A stretch of DNA of 64,000 nucleotides from Limnephilus marmoratus (GCA_917880885.1 OU862910.1:17868710-17932709), one strand, 5' to 3'; shown: positions 1 to 11,559, counted from the stretch's first letter. Notes: generated from the letters alone by a model not told the origin. Made by a program: numbers and translations.

Positions 1-575
1 TGTCCCAGATAAGTCCATGGAGGTTAAACACGTAAATAAATAAATTTAAATGTAACCACCGTTCTAAAGAACATTTATTGAATTTTACTAATGTTATTCT
101 TGCGTTCGTCTTTTTGAAGTGCCATCTCCTGTCTGAAGTTGGGTAACACAAGGAAAATATTTAAACGGCATGCTGAAGCTCGTAACATCTCTCTCCTGGA
201 ACTGGCACATTGGATTCATAACACATTTAAAAAAAAATAAGGCACACAACGCACAGAGGGTTGAAATACAAAAATACACAAGAATAAATACTAGCCTTTC
301 ACAACAACACTCCAACAACAATATGTAAGAATAAAACATAAAATAAAGTAGTTTATTATGCTGAAATGCTTTCGACTTTCCTCTTGGGATTTCCATCGAT
401 TTCCATGCGCCATCATTTCATCCGATTTCAGAGAAATGCGTAAATGTGCGTGAGAGTCACCGAAAGATTTGATAGAACGCATTATCGTCGACAACAAGCC
501 TATATGTCGAATTTCAGATCGCTCGGATGTCGGGAAGTTGGTTAATCTTCACTTCCAAGATTTGTCTTCTTTCAT
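1..575. other. AT-rich non-coding sequence
   Basis: No coding region, RNA gene or clear repeat end is recognised. Short open frames here have no protein-like composition. Confidence 0.5.
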
Positions 576-659
576 TAGAAAACAAAATCTCAATTCAAAT
601 AGATGTAACAATTATTATAAATTATAAGTAATAATTATTACAATAAAAAACACATAAAT

Positions 660-730
660 TTGTTTCAGACCACTTTTATTTTTAAAACACTCTACCGGTT
701 TCAGAAGCACCCTTCCTTCGTCAGGAGAAT
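660..730 (-). repeat. Penelope-like terminal repeat fragment with hammerhead-like core
   Basis: On the minus strand 698-724 reads CTGACGA, A, stem GGAAG, loop GGTG, stem CTTCT, then GAAAC, followed by CGG. The same 27-nt layout recurs at five other places in this window, and PLEs are known to carry hammerhead ribozymes. Assignment to a PLE rests on that similarity. No reverse transcriptase is seen next to this copy. Confidence 0.5.
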
Positions 731-769
731 AGTGCTTTAATAGTGCTTTTTACAAATATGTAATAATTA

Positions 770-905
770 TTAGCCTGAAACACTCATCTACATTGAAAAA
801 ATCTCCCGAGAAAAGATACATGTCGCCGACGGGACTCGAACCCGCGTCCTTCTGATTTCCGGTCAAATGCTCTAACACTGAGCTACTTTGGCTTATCTCC
901 TACCC
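770..905 (-). repeat. tRNA-derived SINE, family A
   Basis: On the minus strand a tRNA-like head carries an A box (TAGCTCAGTGTTAGAGCA) and a B box (GGTTCGAGTCCC). The would-be acceptor ends do not pair, so it is not a functional tRNA. Flanking sequence (cctgaaacactcatctacattg) recurs with the related head at 1110-1198. Confidence 0.65.
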
Positions 906-1012
906 GCCAAATAATTCAATAAATACTAGTGTTTCTTTCAACAATTACTGCTTATTACATTTTTCCAAATTAAGTCTACATTTTTTGATGAAATACTTAA
1001 TACTAAGTCGTC

Positions 1013-1315
1013 AAATATTAATTATTATTTTTAATTGAAAAACTAATGTTTAAAGCAAGATTTTTATGCACAGCATAAAGGGTAACAATTATTATAAGTA
1101 ATAATTATTAGCCTGAAACACTCATCTACATTGAAAAATTTTCCCGAGAAAAGATACATGCCGCCGACGGGACTCGAACCCGCGTTCCGTCGTCGCGAGT
1201 GTTTCAGGCTAATAATTATTGCTTATAATAATTGTTACCCTTTGGGTCATGCATAAAAATCTTGTCTTAAACATTAGTTTATCAATTAAAAATAATGATA
1301 AATAGATGTATTTAA
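1013..1315. mobile_element. Foldback element with tRNA-like loop
   Basis: Two arms of about 115 bp (1013-1127 and 1199-1315) are inverted copies; both contain taataattattagcctgaaa and the sequence of the gggtaacaattatt block. The loop of about 70 bp holds the B-box half of SINE family A (gggactcgaacccgcg on the plus strand). It could be two SINEs in inverted orientation or a MITE that captured a SINE head. Confidence 0.65.
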
Positions 1316-1864
1316 AAAACTATTATGAATTATTGAACCTTCGACCTAAATAATATAATCACCATTAGGTGCCTACTTTTTGTAGTTGAAGTGGTTCGTT
1401 CCCATGGGAATAGGCAGAAGCCATCGAATGGATCCAGAAGCAGACGCCACAATATGGTTTTTGAAGAGGGGCACTTGAGAAGATAATAGAACTGATTTAA
1501 AATAATACTACTAACTGTTACTGCTCACGTGGTATCAGAGTTAAATAGAACCACGAACATTTCTGTTAATGATAAAAGGCATATCAGAGTTACCGGAAGA
1601 CGCTTCACTTGTATTTTGAAATCTCTGCAGTAGGTTAATATTAATAGTTTATTCCAGAATGTATACAGGGGTAGTGCAATAGTACGATTGGTAAGAGATA
1701 TCCCGACCGACGATTGATGAATTTTAGCCGGACAGATTTGAATTATTGTCGTTCGTTATGCAAAATTATTGGCTTATTTAATTAACACATTGAACTAATG
1801 AAACTTTTAGAAATGAAAGAAGTCGTATATGCGATTCGTAGACATAAATAATGCATCTAAGACC

Positions 1865-2507
1865 GTAAGGATCGACCAAGATCTCGGTCTCTGTCTCTGT
1901 CTCGACATTCTCGGCTACAAATTTTACCGAGAACTCTGTCTCGGTTCTCGGCGAAAAATCGCCGAGATTCTGGGCCATAACCGAGACCGTTGTAAATAGG
2001 TACGGTATGGGATAATGGGATTCAAATCTACCGCGCGCGACCACATTCGTCACTTGGTGTCAGTGCGTGAGAGAGCTGTCGATTGTGATTGGTCGGTTGG
2101 CAGCGAGGCGGGTTTTACTTACCGCTGCTGCCGCCGCCGCGCCGCGCCATTCGTTCATTTCACTACTTTTGTAAACAAACAATTGTAGTTAAAGGAAGTT
2201 TGTTTGAATTTTGTTCGTAGTAGAAAAAATAAGTTCTTTTGTTGTGATTAATTATAATTACTAGTTAGAATAACTACATAAACTAGTTAAGTGAATATCA
2301 AGATCATTACGTATTATTTTATACGTATACTATATTATGCAAAAATAGCGCATTTTCACTTTTTTCTCAATTTATCTATTCTCGGTCTCGGCTGAGATTT
2401 TAAATTATTCTCGGTCTCAGTCTCGGTCTCGGCCGAGATTTAAAATTATTCTCGGTCTCAGTCTCGGTCTCGGCGGAGAACGAAAAATCTGTCTCGGTCG
2501 ACCCTTA
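1865..2507. mobile_element. Non-autonomous hAT-like element (643 bp)
   Basis: The ends are inverted: GTAAGGATCGACCAAGA at the left and the complement of GTAAGGGTCGACCGAGA at the right. They are bordered by an 8-bp direct repeat, CTAAGACC (1857-1864) and CTAAGACG (2508-2515), one mismatch apart. Subterminal zones are packed with ctcggtctcgg and its complement. The core (2030-2240) is much more GC-rich, with a CCGCCGCCGCGCCGCGCC stretch resembling a promoter or leader. No transposase remains. The 8-bp duplication points to the hAT superfamily. Confidence 0.7.
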
Positions 2508-2515
2508 CTAAGACG

Positions 2516-3765
2516 CAATCGATTTATTCCATTAGATCTTTGAGAAACGAAAATGGTTGAAATGTGACTAAAGACGTCATTAACTAATTAACTCTCTTTA
2601 TTGTCAAAAAGTAAATGCTGACTGCCAATGCATGTTTAGGTTAGTATTTCAATTGCCAAATTATTAATAATTTTTTTCCTAATTGATCGGCGTTCGACGT
2701 TTCGGAATGTGAATTCGTGGATAGATCCGCCAGTGTGGCCAGCGTACATCGATTTCTTATTTATTCCCTGTCAATATCGGTTCTAAAATAATCGGAAGTT
2801 ACGTCTATCAATCCGACATTGTAAAGTTATCGATTTTACGATGCTAGAACTCCAGGTCGGCGCATACTATACATCCGATACTTCGGTTTAATATATATTC
2901 GTGGAAACGACAACTATAATTATTAATTATTTATTACCCATAAACGCATTTTTTATATGTTTTTTAAGAAGACAATGATTCATGTTTTGAGTTTAATGAG
3001 CATCGATCGAATAACTTTTTTTTCGTTTGTTTTAATATTAATATATGGATCATCGCATAATGAGTCCTAAAAATCGAAGTTCATCAATCAAGTTTTGCTG
3101 GCAAGTGGCCTACATACATTACTTTCCGATGTCTTTTTAATAAACAGGATTTATTGAACTCGTTCTGCATGGAATCCAACCGTTACGTACTTCCCGTATG
3201 CACTGTACGCAGGTGTAAACTGCAACTTGATTCAACTTTAATTTCATTAATTTAAATTGGAGTATTGAAAGAGCCTTCAAAATTTTGCGTTTTAAAACCG
3301 CGCATTTTGACGCGGATAAAGCGAAATTGCGTACCGCGAATTCGTAATTTCCGTAGAGTGTCGCGAAATTTTCTAGTAGATTTGCAAAAAGAAAGAAATA
3401 CTATATGTACCTATATTCAAAATATTTTGTTTTCCAGTCTTGTCAAGCTTGAATACCATCAAATTGGAAAGCTGCTAACTTCGTGAAGGAACTGCCGTTC
3501 TTTTTTCATGTACATTCACAAGAAAAACTCTTTTGGCGTGTAAGAAAAGAAATTAAAATGTAAATCTGCAAAATTATTCCTAATACCATTCATTTATTAG
3601 ACTGATAAAGTATTATAAAATCTTGTTGTAAAAGTAATTTAAGAATATTATCGTTTCATAGAAACGTATTTATTTATTTGTTTAGTTTATTATTTTTTAT
3701 TTATTTTTATTTTTACTTTAGGGTAAAACCTCAAATTGTAATATTTAATTAAATGAAGACAATAT
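2516..3765. other. Non-coding sequence, nothing recognised
   Basis: AT-rich unique-looking DNA. The only open frame of note (3265-3486) has no recognisable domain and I do not treat it as a gene. Confidence 0.5.
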
Positions 3766-3767
3766 TA

Positions 3768-4090
3768 GCGAAATTCAATCGAAAATCTGGAGACAGAAAA
3801 ATCAGAAAAAGATATATACCTCTGGGACTCGAACCCAGAACCTTCTGCTTTCAAGGCAACAGCTCTACCAACTGAGAAGGTGTCTGTATCCAATTCGGTT
3901 AAAAAAGATAATGTTGGTAGTTTTTGGTATTTTTATGATTCAGCTAAAAGTGACCGAATTTGATATAGACACCTTAGCTCAGTTGGTAGAGCTGTTGTCA
4001 TGAAAGCAGAAGGTCCTGGGTTCGACTCCCAGAGGTGCCAATATCTTTTTTGTCTCCAGATTTTCGATTGAGTTTCGCTAATATTGTATT
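3768..4090. repeat. Two tRNA-derived SINEs (family B) in head-to-head inversion
   Basis: A minus-strand copy (about 3768-3900) and a plus-strand copy (about 3955-4090) face each other across a 55-bp spacer. Each has an A box (TTAGCTCAGTTGGTAGAG in the plus copy) and a B box (GGTTCGA...), and each ends in the same tail containing tttcgattgagtttcgctaat. In the plus copy five acceptor bases pair (CACCT with AGGTG), but the anticodon stem closes on an 8-nt loop, so I read it as a SINE head, not a tRNA gene. Confidence 0.7.
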
Positions 4091-4162
4091 AATTTAATTT
4101 ATTATTATTATTTGTTTGATGGCTCGCCAACAGAATACATCTATCTATCTATCTCTCTATCT

Positions 4163-4592
4163 TCTATATAAATAAAAATGAATCGCAGAAATGTATATAC
4201 GCGCATAACTTCCGAACGACTGCACCAAATTGGATAATTCTTTTTTTTGTGTGTTCGTTATTGTCAGGACAAGGTTTGTATAAAACTACTGGTGAGCTCT
4301 GGCATTATGAAATTTGTGTAAAAAAATTGCTCTAGGTGGCGAGCTGTTTGAAAACTGAATGTACCGGGACTGAATGTATGAAATGCGGGAGGTGGGAGGG
4401 GGGAGGGGGGTTCCCGGGACGGGTGAAGGGGATAGTGGAGTGGGGAGAGGAAAGGTGGAGGAGATGGAGTGTGAACGCAAAAGGGAAAGGGGACGCGGGA
4501 GAAGGGGAGTAGGAAGGGGAACGGGACGAATGGGAAAGGACACACAGGGAGAAACAATTATGGCATAGCAACGCATGCCGGGAACCACCTAG
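4163..4592 (+). mobile_element. Non-autonomous Helitron
   Basis: It starts TCTATATAAATAAAAATG, with the conserved block cataacttccgaacgactg just inside, and ends ...GGAACCACCTAG followed by host T. That matches the Helitron rule of 5' TC, 3' CTAG and insertion between A and T (here the 5' flank base is T, so the A is not conserved). The interior is a purine-rich tract (4375-4550). It is preceded by a CTAT microsatellite (4137-4162). An inverted second copy with the complementary pyrimidine tract lies at 57773-58175. The open frames in the tract are composition artefacts. Confidence 0.75.
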
Positions 4593-6380
4593 TCACATTA
4601 TAATTATTACATTTATCGACCTCTGAGAAATAGCGGTTTAGTCCCGTCCCGTCTGGTTTATTGGCTCGTAATGTCAGTTTCTTATGGCCTTTCCCGACTT
4701 CTTCTTCCTTCCACTTTCTCATTATTAATTTGCTTTGCTTGACAAACTCGTTCGCTCATTATTATGATCTTCAATTAAAATATACAACTTGCAAGTGCGG
4801 GCCGGTTTTGTGAAACATCACGCCCAACAAATATAATATCACTTAGAAAAGATATTTTCCTTTACTCTAGTGTTCGTATAATGCCTTAATAACAATATAA
4901 TATGAATTGGGATTGCGTAATAATATCCAAAATACTGTAATTAACACAATGTATTATCTCGATTAACTTTTTCAGACCATGTGTATATTTGAACATACAT
5001 GGATTTCAAATTTTTTACTCTTACATATTTTCTTTACTATCTAGGTAGAACGAATTAAATAATTAGCGGTTTTCGTTTTCTGATTGCTTCTATAGCTGGC
5101 TTGCGCGCTTTTTTCATTGGATTTTAGCATAGATATTGAAATACAAAAGAGATATGCTATAATGTCCGCCCGGCTGTCGGCGGACTACTACCTAATGGGA
5201 ATAGTTTGCAAACGGAAAGAATTTGTTCATTTAGTTGATTTTTTGAAGGTGCGTAGTTAGTATTCGTTAAAAATATAGTTTGAATACGTAAAGAATTCGT
5301 TCATTTAGTTTATTCGTTGGGTAACATTGTCGACACCAGGAAACACGGTCCCACTTAGTAAAAACTGCGGATAGCACATATCTTATATTTGAATATCTTT
5401 GGATACTAATTTTTAGCTACTAATTCAGGCGGAAGAGATTTTTAAAGTTTTAAAGATTATTTGTTTTTAATCTCGACCAAATTTGGACAACCGTTCACAC
5501 TCTTTTATAATCAATTCTTCTCGCTCTCTCTTATCATCTCTTTCATTCTAGACGTCATTCGGACGGTCGTTACATTTACCAAAAGTCACTAATTCCTCGT
5601 TTACAAAAATAGATACTTCAGTACACTAAGTACAGTAATATATAACCACATCCTATGAATTAACAAAATTATACGTAATGTTTCAAAATTAGACTATAAC
5701 ACGTCATAAATGCGTACCTACTTGTAAACCAACATCCGCTATGATCGATCTTATTATCACTTGTGTTCTGAGGGAATTTAAGTAATTGAAATAAAAATGA
5801 ATCACTCATTCATGATAATGTGAATGTGTGTAACTCCTGATTGTGTGAATGAAAATATCTTCTCACAATATGTTGCAAATAGTAAACATATAGCTGTCGT
5901 TTGGTGCATCGGTTGTTAATATGCATAAAAATACTGTTTTAGAGATAGGTATTAATCAATAATTTGTCAATTTAGGTAAACTGTACGACCTGTGTTGTAA
6001 GAGGTTGTGGTTTTAAGTACCGGAATTTAATATTTTTTTCAGAACCCGTAACCCTGATTCGAAAACTAAGTTGTTCCGGCTCTTAGGCCCAGTATATCAG
6101 TCAGTCCGTATCCTCGCTCAAATGTAAGCAGGCTAAATTTTCCGCTCAAGCCTTGATGTGCCGCAGAATAGTTCACTTTTTAGACACCGAAGCGCTAGCA
6201 GTAACATGTCAAATCAGACAAAACTTACGTAACTGACTGAATATTTCCATGACACCGAAAATTACGTATATTGCCTAATTTTAAAAGTTTAGACTATGTA
6301 TTCATCGAGCGATGAGGAATGTTGATTTCAATAATTGACATCAATCTAAAATAGGCTGAAAAGAAAATTTTAAAGTTTAA
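4593..6380. other. Non-coding sequence, nothing recognised
   Basis: AT-rich sequence without a supported gene, RNA or repeat end. Confidence 0.45.
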
Positions 6381-6382
6381 AT

Positions 6383-6604
6383 CATCAGAGGAGTGAATCT
6401 GTATCTTTACGGGAAAGATCCCATACGAAATCGCCTGTCAAATCTGTGAGATTTTCTATGACTTTCAATTGCTTTTTGAATTAGTGTCGTGGGCCGATGT
6501 AAGCTGCCGATAATTTTAACTACTTTAAAAGACAAATTTGATAGCCGATTTCGTACGGGATCTTCTCCGTATCCGCAAAAGACAGAGAATCGCTCCTCAG
6601 GACG
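6383..6604. mobile_element. Foldback MITE
   Basis: The left arm (atcagaggagtgaatctgta ... gatcccatacgaaatcg) and the complement of the right arm (tgaggagcgattctctgtc ... gatcccgtacgaaatcg) match over about 70 bp with some divergence. No coding sequence is inside. The arms resemble in style those at 32913-33163, which also contain a 'gagcgattc' block. No clear target duplication was identified. Confidence 0.55.
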
Positions 6605-7425
6605 GTTTGTTTTCAGCGCTGAATTTCATGAATAGTGCACGACTCCGGCAAAATAAATACTATTTAAAATTAATTAGTTTCCTAGCATGTATCACCGTGC
6701 GGATTGAAGTTGGGAGCTTTATCAAAAATCAACCCACCGAAAAATATATTAGGTTCGTGAAATTATCATTTATTTAAGACATTTTGAAAGATCTTAGAAT
6801 TTCGATTTCCCGTCAACAGTAGAAAGCATAGATATACCATTCATGTATTATGGTTTTACGAAGAATAAAGAAGCACGCTCCTCTTTTAAAATCACGGGCA
6901 ATCCGTGTAATACTGGTGATATCTAGGCTTGCGACCTTCGAACGGATTATGTTCGAAGCCGTGATACCAACCAAGCCGAGCTTAAAATCAACTGATTTAA
7001 CATGACTTAACTCGCGTAGGTACTTGATTCACTTGATGGCTCCGTATATTCCTGGAACTTCCACGATTTATTATCCATCTACTTGCGCAACATTTGTATA
7101 TTATTAATTTTATATCCTACCATTATTTCTCCACGATGTTGCTCTTCTACTATAGGTACAATTATTAAACTAAAGTTTTGCAATACCGTCTAGAAAGTTT
7201 CCTTCAAGTGTTGTTTTGATTTTATTTTATAGGGTCCGTTAAATTAAAAATTTCCATAAATATAAATTTGTAAAATTTAACTTGTGCATACTGTTACAAC
7301 CACAAAAATACTACAATCGCATGGTGCATAATTTTCTTGTGGTAAGTTGTAAACACATGTTTTTAAAGTTATTTTTTATTAAAAAAAACCTATTGCAAAA
7401 TGACCAGCGAAATTTTTTTTCTGCT
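6605..7425. other. Non-coding sequence, nothing recognised
   Basis: No convincing gene; the 79-residue open frame at 6538-6777 overlaps the foldback arm and lacks any domain. Confidence 0.45.
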
Positions 7426-7429
7426 TTTC

Positions 7430-7850
7430 TTACGTTAACCCAAAAGAGGAGGTCTTGAGGAAAATAATATCCCTCGGGTTCTTTGTCACCTTTGGGGATA
7501 CATTGGAGGGACCGAAGGAGGAAATGAAGGAGAGACGGAACGAAAAAAGGTTTTAGGGGTGTCAGTGTATCCATGAGTGACGGATGTCTGAATTCATCCC
7601 TCCCGCTACGGTGTAAGATAATGGGTCGAGAGAGACCAGCCGGAGAGGTCAAATAGTCTCCTGAAAGGAAAGGATCAGGTCCGTCATGCAGCTGGTGGGC
7701 AGAAGACCTAAACACACCTCATCTGATAAACCTGGGAACCTCTGCTAAGTCAGCTAAATTAGCGAAACACTTGGAGTGACCTATGGCAGAGGTGTTGATT
7801 ATCGAATAAACGGTTTACCAATAATTGCTGTTAGGAATTTGGTTGAACCG
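7430..7850 (-). repeat. Short poly(A) repeat sharing LINE tail (diverged copy)
   Basis: In the sense (minus) direction this carries the block with 'gtcactccaagtg' and ends in the tail related to ggacctcctgtgtggag. It belongs to the longer subfamily that also includes 16305-16715, 45343-45765 and 56528-56900. An open frame of 134 residues crosses it (7311-7715) but is made of repeat sequence. This copy is old and its poly(A) is lost. Confidence 0.6.
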
Positions 7851-7907
7851 ATATCCAAATTTTCTTCTTTTTCTTCGATAGCCATCACAACATAGTCGTA
7901 TATTATA

Positions 7908-8105
7908 CTAGCTTTTTCCCGCGGCTTCGCTCGTTCCCACTCCACCCCCCCCCCCCTCTACCCACTCCCCCCCACTACCCCCTATATGATTTAGCCTGCG
8001 ATAGAATGAGATAGAATAATCGGTCTCCTTTTTGTGCGGTGCTTCATAGCCTCCCCACTCTTGTCTACTTTAGTTTTCTGGAGGTTTCTCTTCTACCGCG
8101 AATGA
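7908..8105 (-). repeat. Helitron 3' end fragment followed by short interspersed repeat
   Basis: CTAG at 7908-7911, read on the minus strand, ends a sequence containing cgagcgaagccgcggg, the typical 3' end of insect Helitrons. From about 7985 a different repeat begins (atttagcctgcgatagaatg ... gtttctcttctaccgcgaatg), also present at 59870-59990. Confidence 0.5.
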
Positions 8106-8325
8106 ACAACACATTTGTATTTTTATTATTGATGCAGCTATTTCGGCTTACAAGGCCATTTTCTAACTGTGGTTAGACTTTGATACAAATTATTTACAAG
8201 TTTATATTTACCCCCCAATGGCCCAATTTAAATGCTTAAAGTACTTAAAATGATATGTTACCGCTTAAACCGATTTACTGGCAAAATAATTATGACAATC
8301 ACAAATTAATAATACCGTTTCTAAA

Positions 8326-9136
8326 TTGAGATATCTTACGTACATATTTTACAGACTTAAAGAAGTATTGAATATTGACAAATTGAAAATGATTTATTTT
8401 TCTCTGGTGCAATCTTCACTCATGTACGGAATAATAGGATGGGGTGGTGCGCTTGATGTTTTTATAAAACCTTTACAAACAACTCAAAATTATATTGTCA
8501 AAGTTATGTTTAATAGAATTAAAACATTTTTAACAGATGCTTTATACAAAGAATCTAAACTATTCAGTCTCCGTAAACTATTTATACTGCAAACTATGAA
8601 ATATATCTATAAAAACAGAAACAAATTCGAAAAAAATGAAAACAGAACAAACATTAGAAATAATAATGTATTCTATACCCCTCAAACAAACACAAAACAA
8701 ATGCAAACTCACGGTAGTTTTATTGGACTTTTAACCTTTTACCAAAAAATATCCAAGTTGCAACTAAACTTCTGCATTACATAAAAGAGTTAAAAATATG
8801 GCTGAACCATACAGATGTAAAAACTCTATTTATTTAATTTTACATCAGTTTATGTTTCTCACAAACTTTACACTTATTATTACACTTATAACTGTTATTA
8901 CACTATACACTAATTATTACCTTGTACACTATTGAACATACTTTTTGTACAAACTGTTTAAACAAATTTTAATAATGTTTTTGCTTCATATACCTACCAC
9001 TGTTTGTTTTTTCTAGGTACTAAAATAAAATATATTTAACTATAACTTAGTGGGTTCTCATTATTTTTATTATATCTAAAATATGTAACTATAAAATGTA
9101 AAATTGGGAAAAATAAAGGATTTAAAAAAAAAAATA
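8326..9136 (+). pseudogene. Non-LTR retrotransposon 3' end (reverse transcriptase C-terminus)
   Basis: A frame of 152 residues (8326-8784) has the post-catalytic part of a LINE reverse transcriptase: SLVQSSLMYGIIGWGG followed by a QTTQNYIVKVMF helix, as in CR1/L2/jockey-type proteins where this thumb region follows the YADD box. The catalytic palm is missing, so the copy is 5'-truncated. The frame closes at 8784, followed by about 350 bp of AT-rich 3' UTR that ends in 'aataaaggattt' and a poly(A) at 9123-9136. The likely target is unknown and no duplication was identified. Confidence 0.7.
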
Positions 9137-9368
9137 GATTCTCTATTTTGTGGGGCACTATAAAAAAATTAAAATAAATGGAGTTCTACGAATTAAAAAT
9201 GAAAATAGTTAATGTAATGTCGTGTTTATATGAATTTTCTTATTATGATATTCTTATGATTTCAAAAGAAATTAGGTTTTGATTTATTAAATGAGGGAAA
9301 ATTAGATACAACTTTTTCTGGACGCTGCGCTTTTTGCCTACTCTTTACAGTACTACTAGTACTAACGA

Positions 9369-9563
9369 ATGAACTCGTCAATAGATTCGTGTGACTCAAA
9401 TCTTGTATTTATTCTGAGGTTTTCTTGTCCGACAAAAGAGACGACTCATTACAAGTTTCATACTATGATTCACACACCTCTTAATAACAATCATAAATTT
9501 GAATTCAATAAACAAATATTTGCATCACGTACGAGGAGGAATAAATTTGTTAACTTTGTTTCG
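9369..9563 (+). pseudogene. Possible Penelope-like reverse transcriptase fragment
   Basis: The frame contains HYKFHTMIHTPLNNNHKFEF, which resembles the H-K-x3-FHS-hIHR-h segment after the palm of PLE reverse transcriptases (compare 18426-18686). It is short and diverged, and it runs into the left end of the MITE at 9567. Low confidence; it may be chance similarity. Confidence 0.3.
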
Positions 9564-9566
9564 TTA

Positions 9567-9949
9567 AGCCTCAATTACATTGAGTGAGTTTACAAGCTAC
9601 TATCTACTAAGTTTAAAAGCGGGTGAATCGGCGAGTGAGATTGTCGTGATGAAACAACAAAACTGTCCACTCGCTCAGTAGCGAACTACCTAAAGACGCC
9701 TGCGTGAACTAATTCTGTCAGATGTTTGACAGTCGAAATCAGCTGTTGATTGGCCGCCATATTGAAAACATAAATAAACCAATCACGAGTAAGCGAGTAG
9801 CAAGTAAAGATGACGATCTTTCAACTTTTTTTGTAGATAGTCAACAATCTGCTAGTTAGCATGTAATACGATTGCACTGAGCGAGTTTACTAACAGATAG
9901 TGAATTTCCCAGATAGTAGCTTGTAAACTCGGTCAATGTAATTGAGGCT
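9567..9949. mobile_element. Tourist-like (PIF/Harbinger) MITE, 383 bp
   Basis: Terminal inverted repeats of about 40 bp begin AGCCTCAATTACATTGA and continue with gagtttacaagctactatct on both arms, with few mismatches. It is flanked on both sides by TTA (9564-9566 and 9950-9952), the 3-bp target duplication of PIF/Harbinger elements. No coding sequence is inside. The intact ends suggest a relatively young insertion. Confidence 0.8.
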
Positions 9950-10349
9950 TTAATCGTATGGATTAGGGATCGTACATTGGACAGGAAATTTAAAAAAAAA
10001 ATTAATCATACCTTTACGCTCCCAAAATAAAACAAAATAGGCACCATCCCACGTGATGATCATGTAAAAGGCGTGTTAATGTTATATCACGGCATTGAGA
10101 TGTATTTTTATCTTCTTTTCCTTATCAGGAATATTTAAAAAAAAATCGTATATGTATACAAGCGATTCCTGAGCATATTTGGAAGAAAAAATTAGATGTC
10201 ATTGCTGTCCGATGGTGTTTTTTTCGATTAAATGAAAAAAATATATATTTCAATTACACCTCACCATTGATCTAACTGATACAAGTCGCGACGGGATCAC
10301 GTGATACGCGCGCTGTTTTTTGTGTTACCGTGCTGCTGGAACGACTCCG

Positions 10350-10449
10350 GTGACCAAAAACCTAAGCCCGCCGCTGCTCATTTGTACCAAGCGTGACATT
10401 TTGAAGACCCCCCCCCCTAAATGTGTCACGTAGTATTGGTACGTTCCCT
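10350..10449. mobile_element. Partial MITE of the GGGAACGTACC family
   Basis: The right end, gtgtcacgtag then tattggtacgttccc, is the terminal repeat of the complete element at 49158-49319. The body, with a poly(C) run and 'gcgtgacattttgaaga', matches too. The left end is not found. Confidence 0.65.
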
Positions 10450-10789
10450 TACGTGTTTTGGGATGTATTTTTTCCTAAACAAGTAGACGGGTTAAATTTC
10501 TGCAATTATTGTTAAAATCTTACCCATAGATTAAAGAATAACACCTCTTTATTTCATGAGCTTACCCTCATAAAATATCCCCCAGAACACAGGTGAACAA
10601 CTGGCGTGGTGGACGTTAATATATTCTTCTTCATTTAATTGAATATTATAATTTGAGGTTTTACTCATAAGTTAAAAAAATAATATATATATTCGCTATC
10701 AATACAACATTTTGGGCATTAAATAGTTGCCTTTTTTTATAAAAAAACACTTTAGTTAACACTTTACTCTAATTTTATATCGGTGTAGT

Positions 10790-11345
10790 TTTTTTTTTAC
10801 ATTAACTCCACACAGGAGGTTCTTTTTGTCATTTGAGATGCTGTGTGGAGGGTCTTTTTGAGGATAGGAAGGAATGAACGTTGGTCTTGAAGAGACCCAT
10901 GTTGAAGGAAGGAGGAAAAACAGAGTCCGGCAAATCGTTCCACAGTCGAGCTGTTGAACACAACACACCCGTTCTCATGTGACAAACGTCAACCGTGTAC
11001 ATATGTTGGTCACGCGTTTGGCGTGTTTCCCGACAATGCACCGGAGTCGAGGGGATCAATGACGCTAGTTCCTCGGAGCATCTTCCATTGTAATACCGGT
11101 AGAACAAGGATAGCATTTCCATCAGACGCCTGTGCTCTAAAGATTGCAATCGGCCTGTTAAGATGGGAGAATCTATCAAACGGACCGCCCGTTTTTGCAC
11201 AGAGTCGAGGGTATTTTTCAGGTATTTAAGAGCACCAGACCAGAGGTGGCTGCCAAATTCAACCTTGGGGCGCACTTGTGGTTTGTACAGGGTTAGCAGT
11301 TGTGTACTATTAAAGTTTCTGCGGGCCTGTACAGTGCGCCATGTT
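10790..11345 (-). pseudogene. Jockey-like LINE 3' fragment
   Basis: The frame 10829-11275 (minus) encodes the C-terminal part of the reverse transcriptase found more fully at 28040-29224. It includes VEFGSHLWSGALKYLKNTL, QKRAVRLIDSPILT and QSLEHRR. Small deletions remove residues relative to that copy. The 3' UTR on the minus strand ends in the tail ...ctcctgtgtggagttaatgt plus poly(A), seen here as the T-run at 10790-10798. Upstream protein sequence is lost. Confidence 0.8.
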
Positions 11346-11454
11346 TGCCCAGTAGTACTCCGTTAGCGAATCTAGTGAGGTATACAAAACAATAACTCTC
11401 AACAAAAAAATTTAAAAAACCATCAGCCCACTCCTTTACACACAAAAATCTGCA

Positions 11455-11545
11455 TCTTCTTCCTTTTGCGCTGTCCCAACTCATTGCCTAGGTAGGCTGT
11501 TGGGGTCGGCTCTTCTCGTTCTCAGGTTGTAATATCTTCTGTTCT
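11455..11545 (-). pseudogene. RTE-like LINE 3' terminal scrap
   Basis: About 90 bp, including tcccaactcattgcctaggt and 'ctgttggggtcggctcttctcgtt', is nearly identical to 44505-44585. There it encodes the last residues of an RTE-like reverse transcriptase (minus strand, ending ADPNSLPRQ). Only the extreme 3' end remains. Confidence 0.65.
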
Positions 11546-11559
11546 GTTTTTTTTTTAAG

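Noticed and set aside
3960..4040. Possible tRNA gene with A and B boxes
   Set aside because: Acceptor pairing is incomplete, the anticodon loop is 8 nt, and the same head occurs inverted nearby with a common SINE tail.
4264..4588. Overlapping open frames on both strands, proline-rich or glycine/arginine-rich
   Set aside because: They come from the purine-rich tract of a Helitron; the same happens at 57806-58177 in the inverted copy.
7311..7715. 134-residue minus-strand open frame
   Set aside because: Made of the short poly(A) repeat; other copies do not keep the frame.
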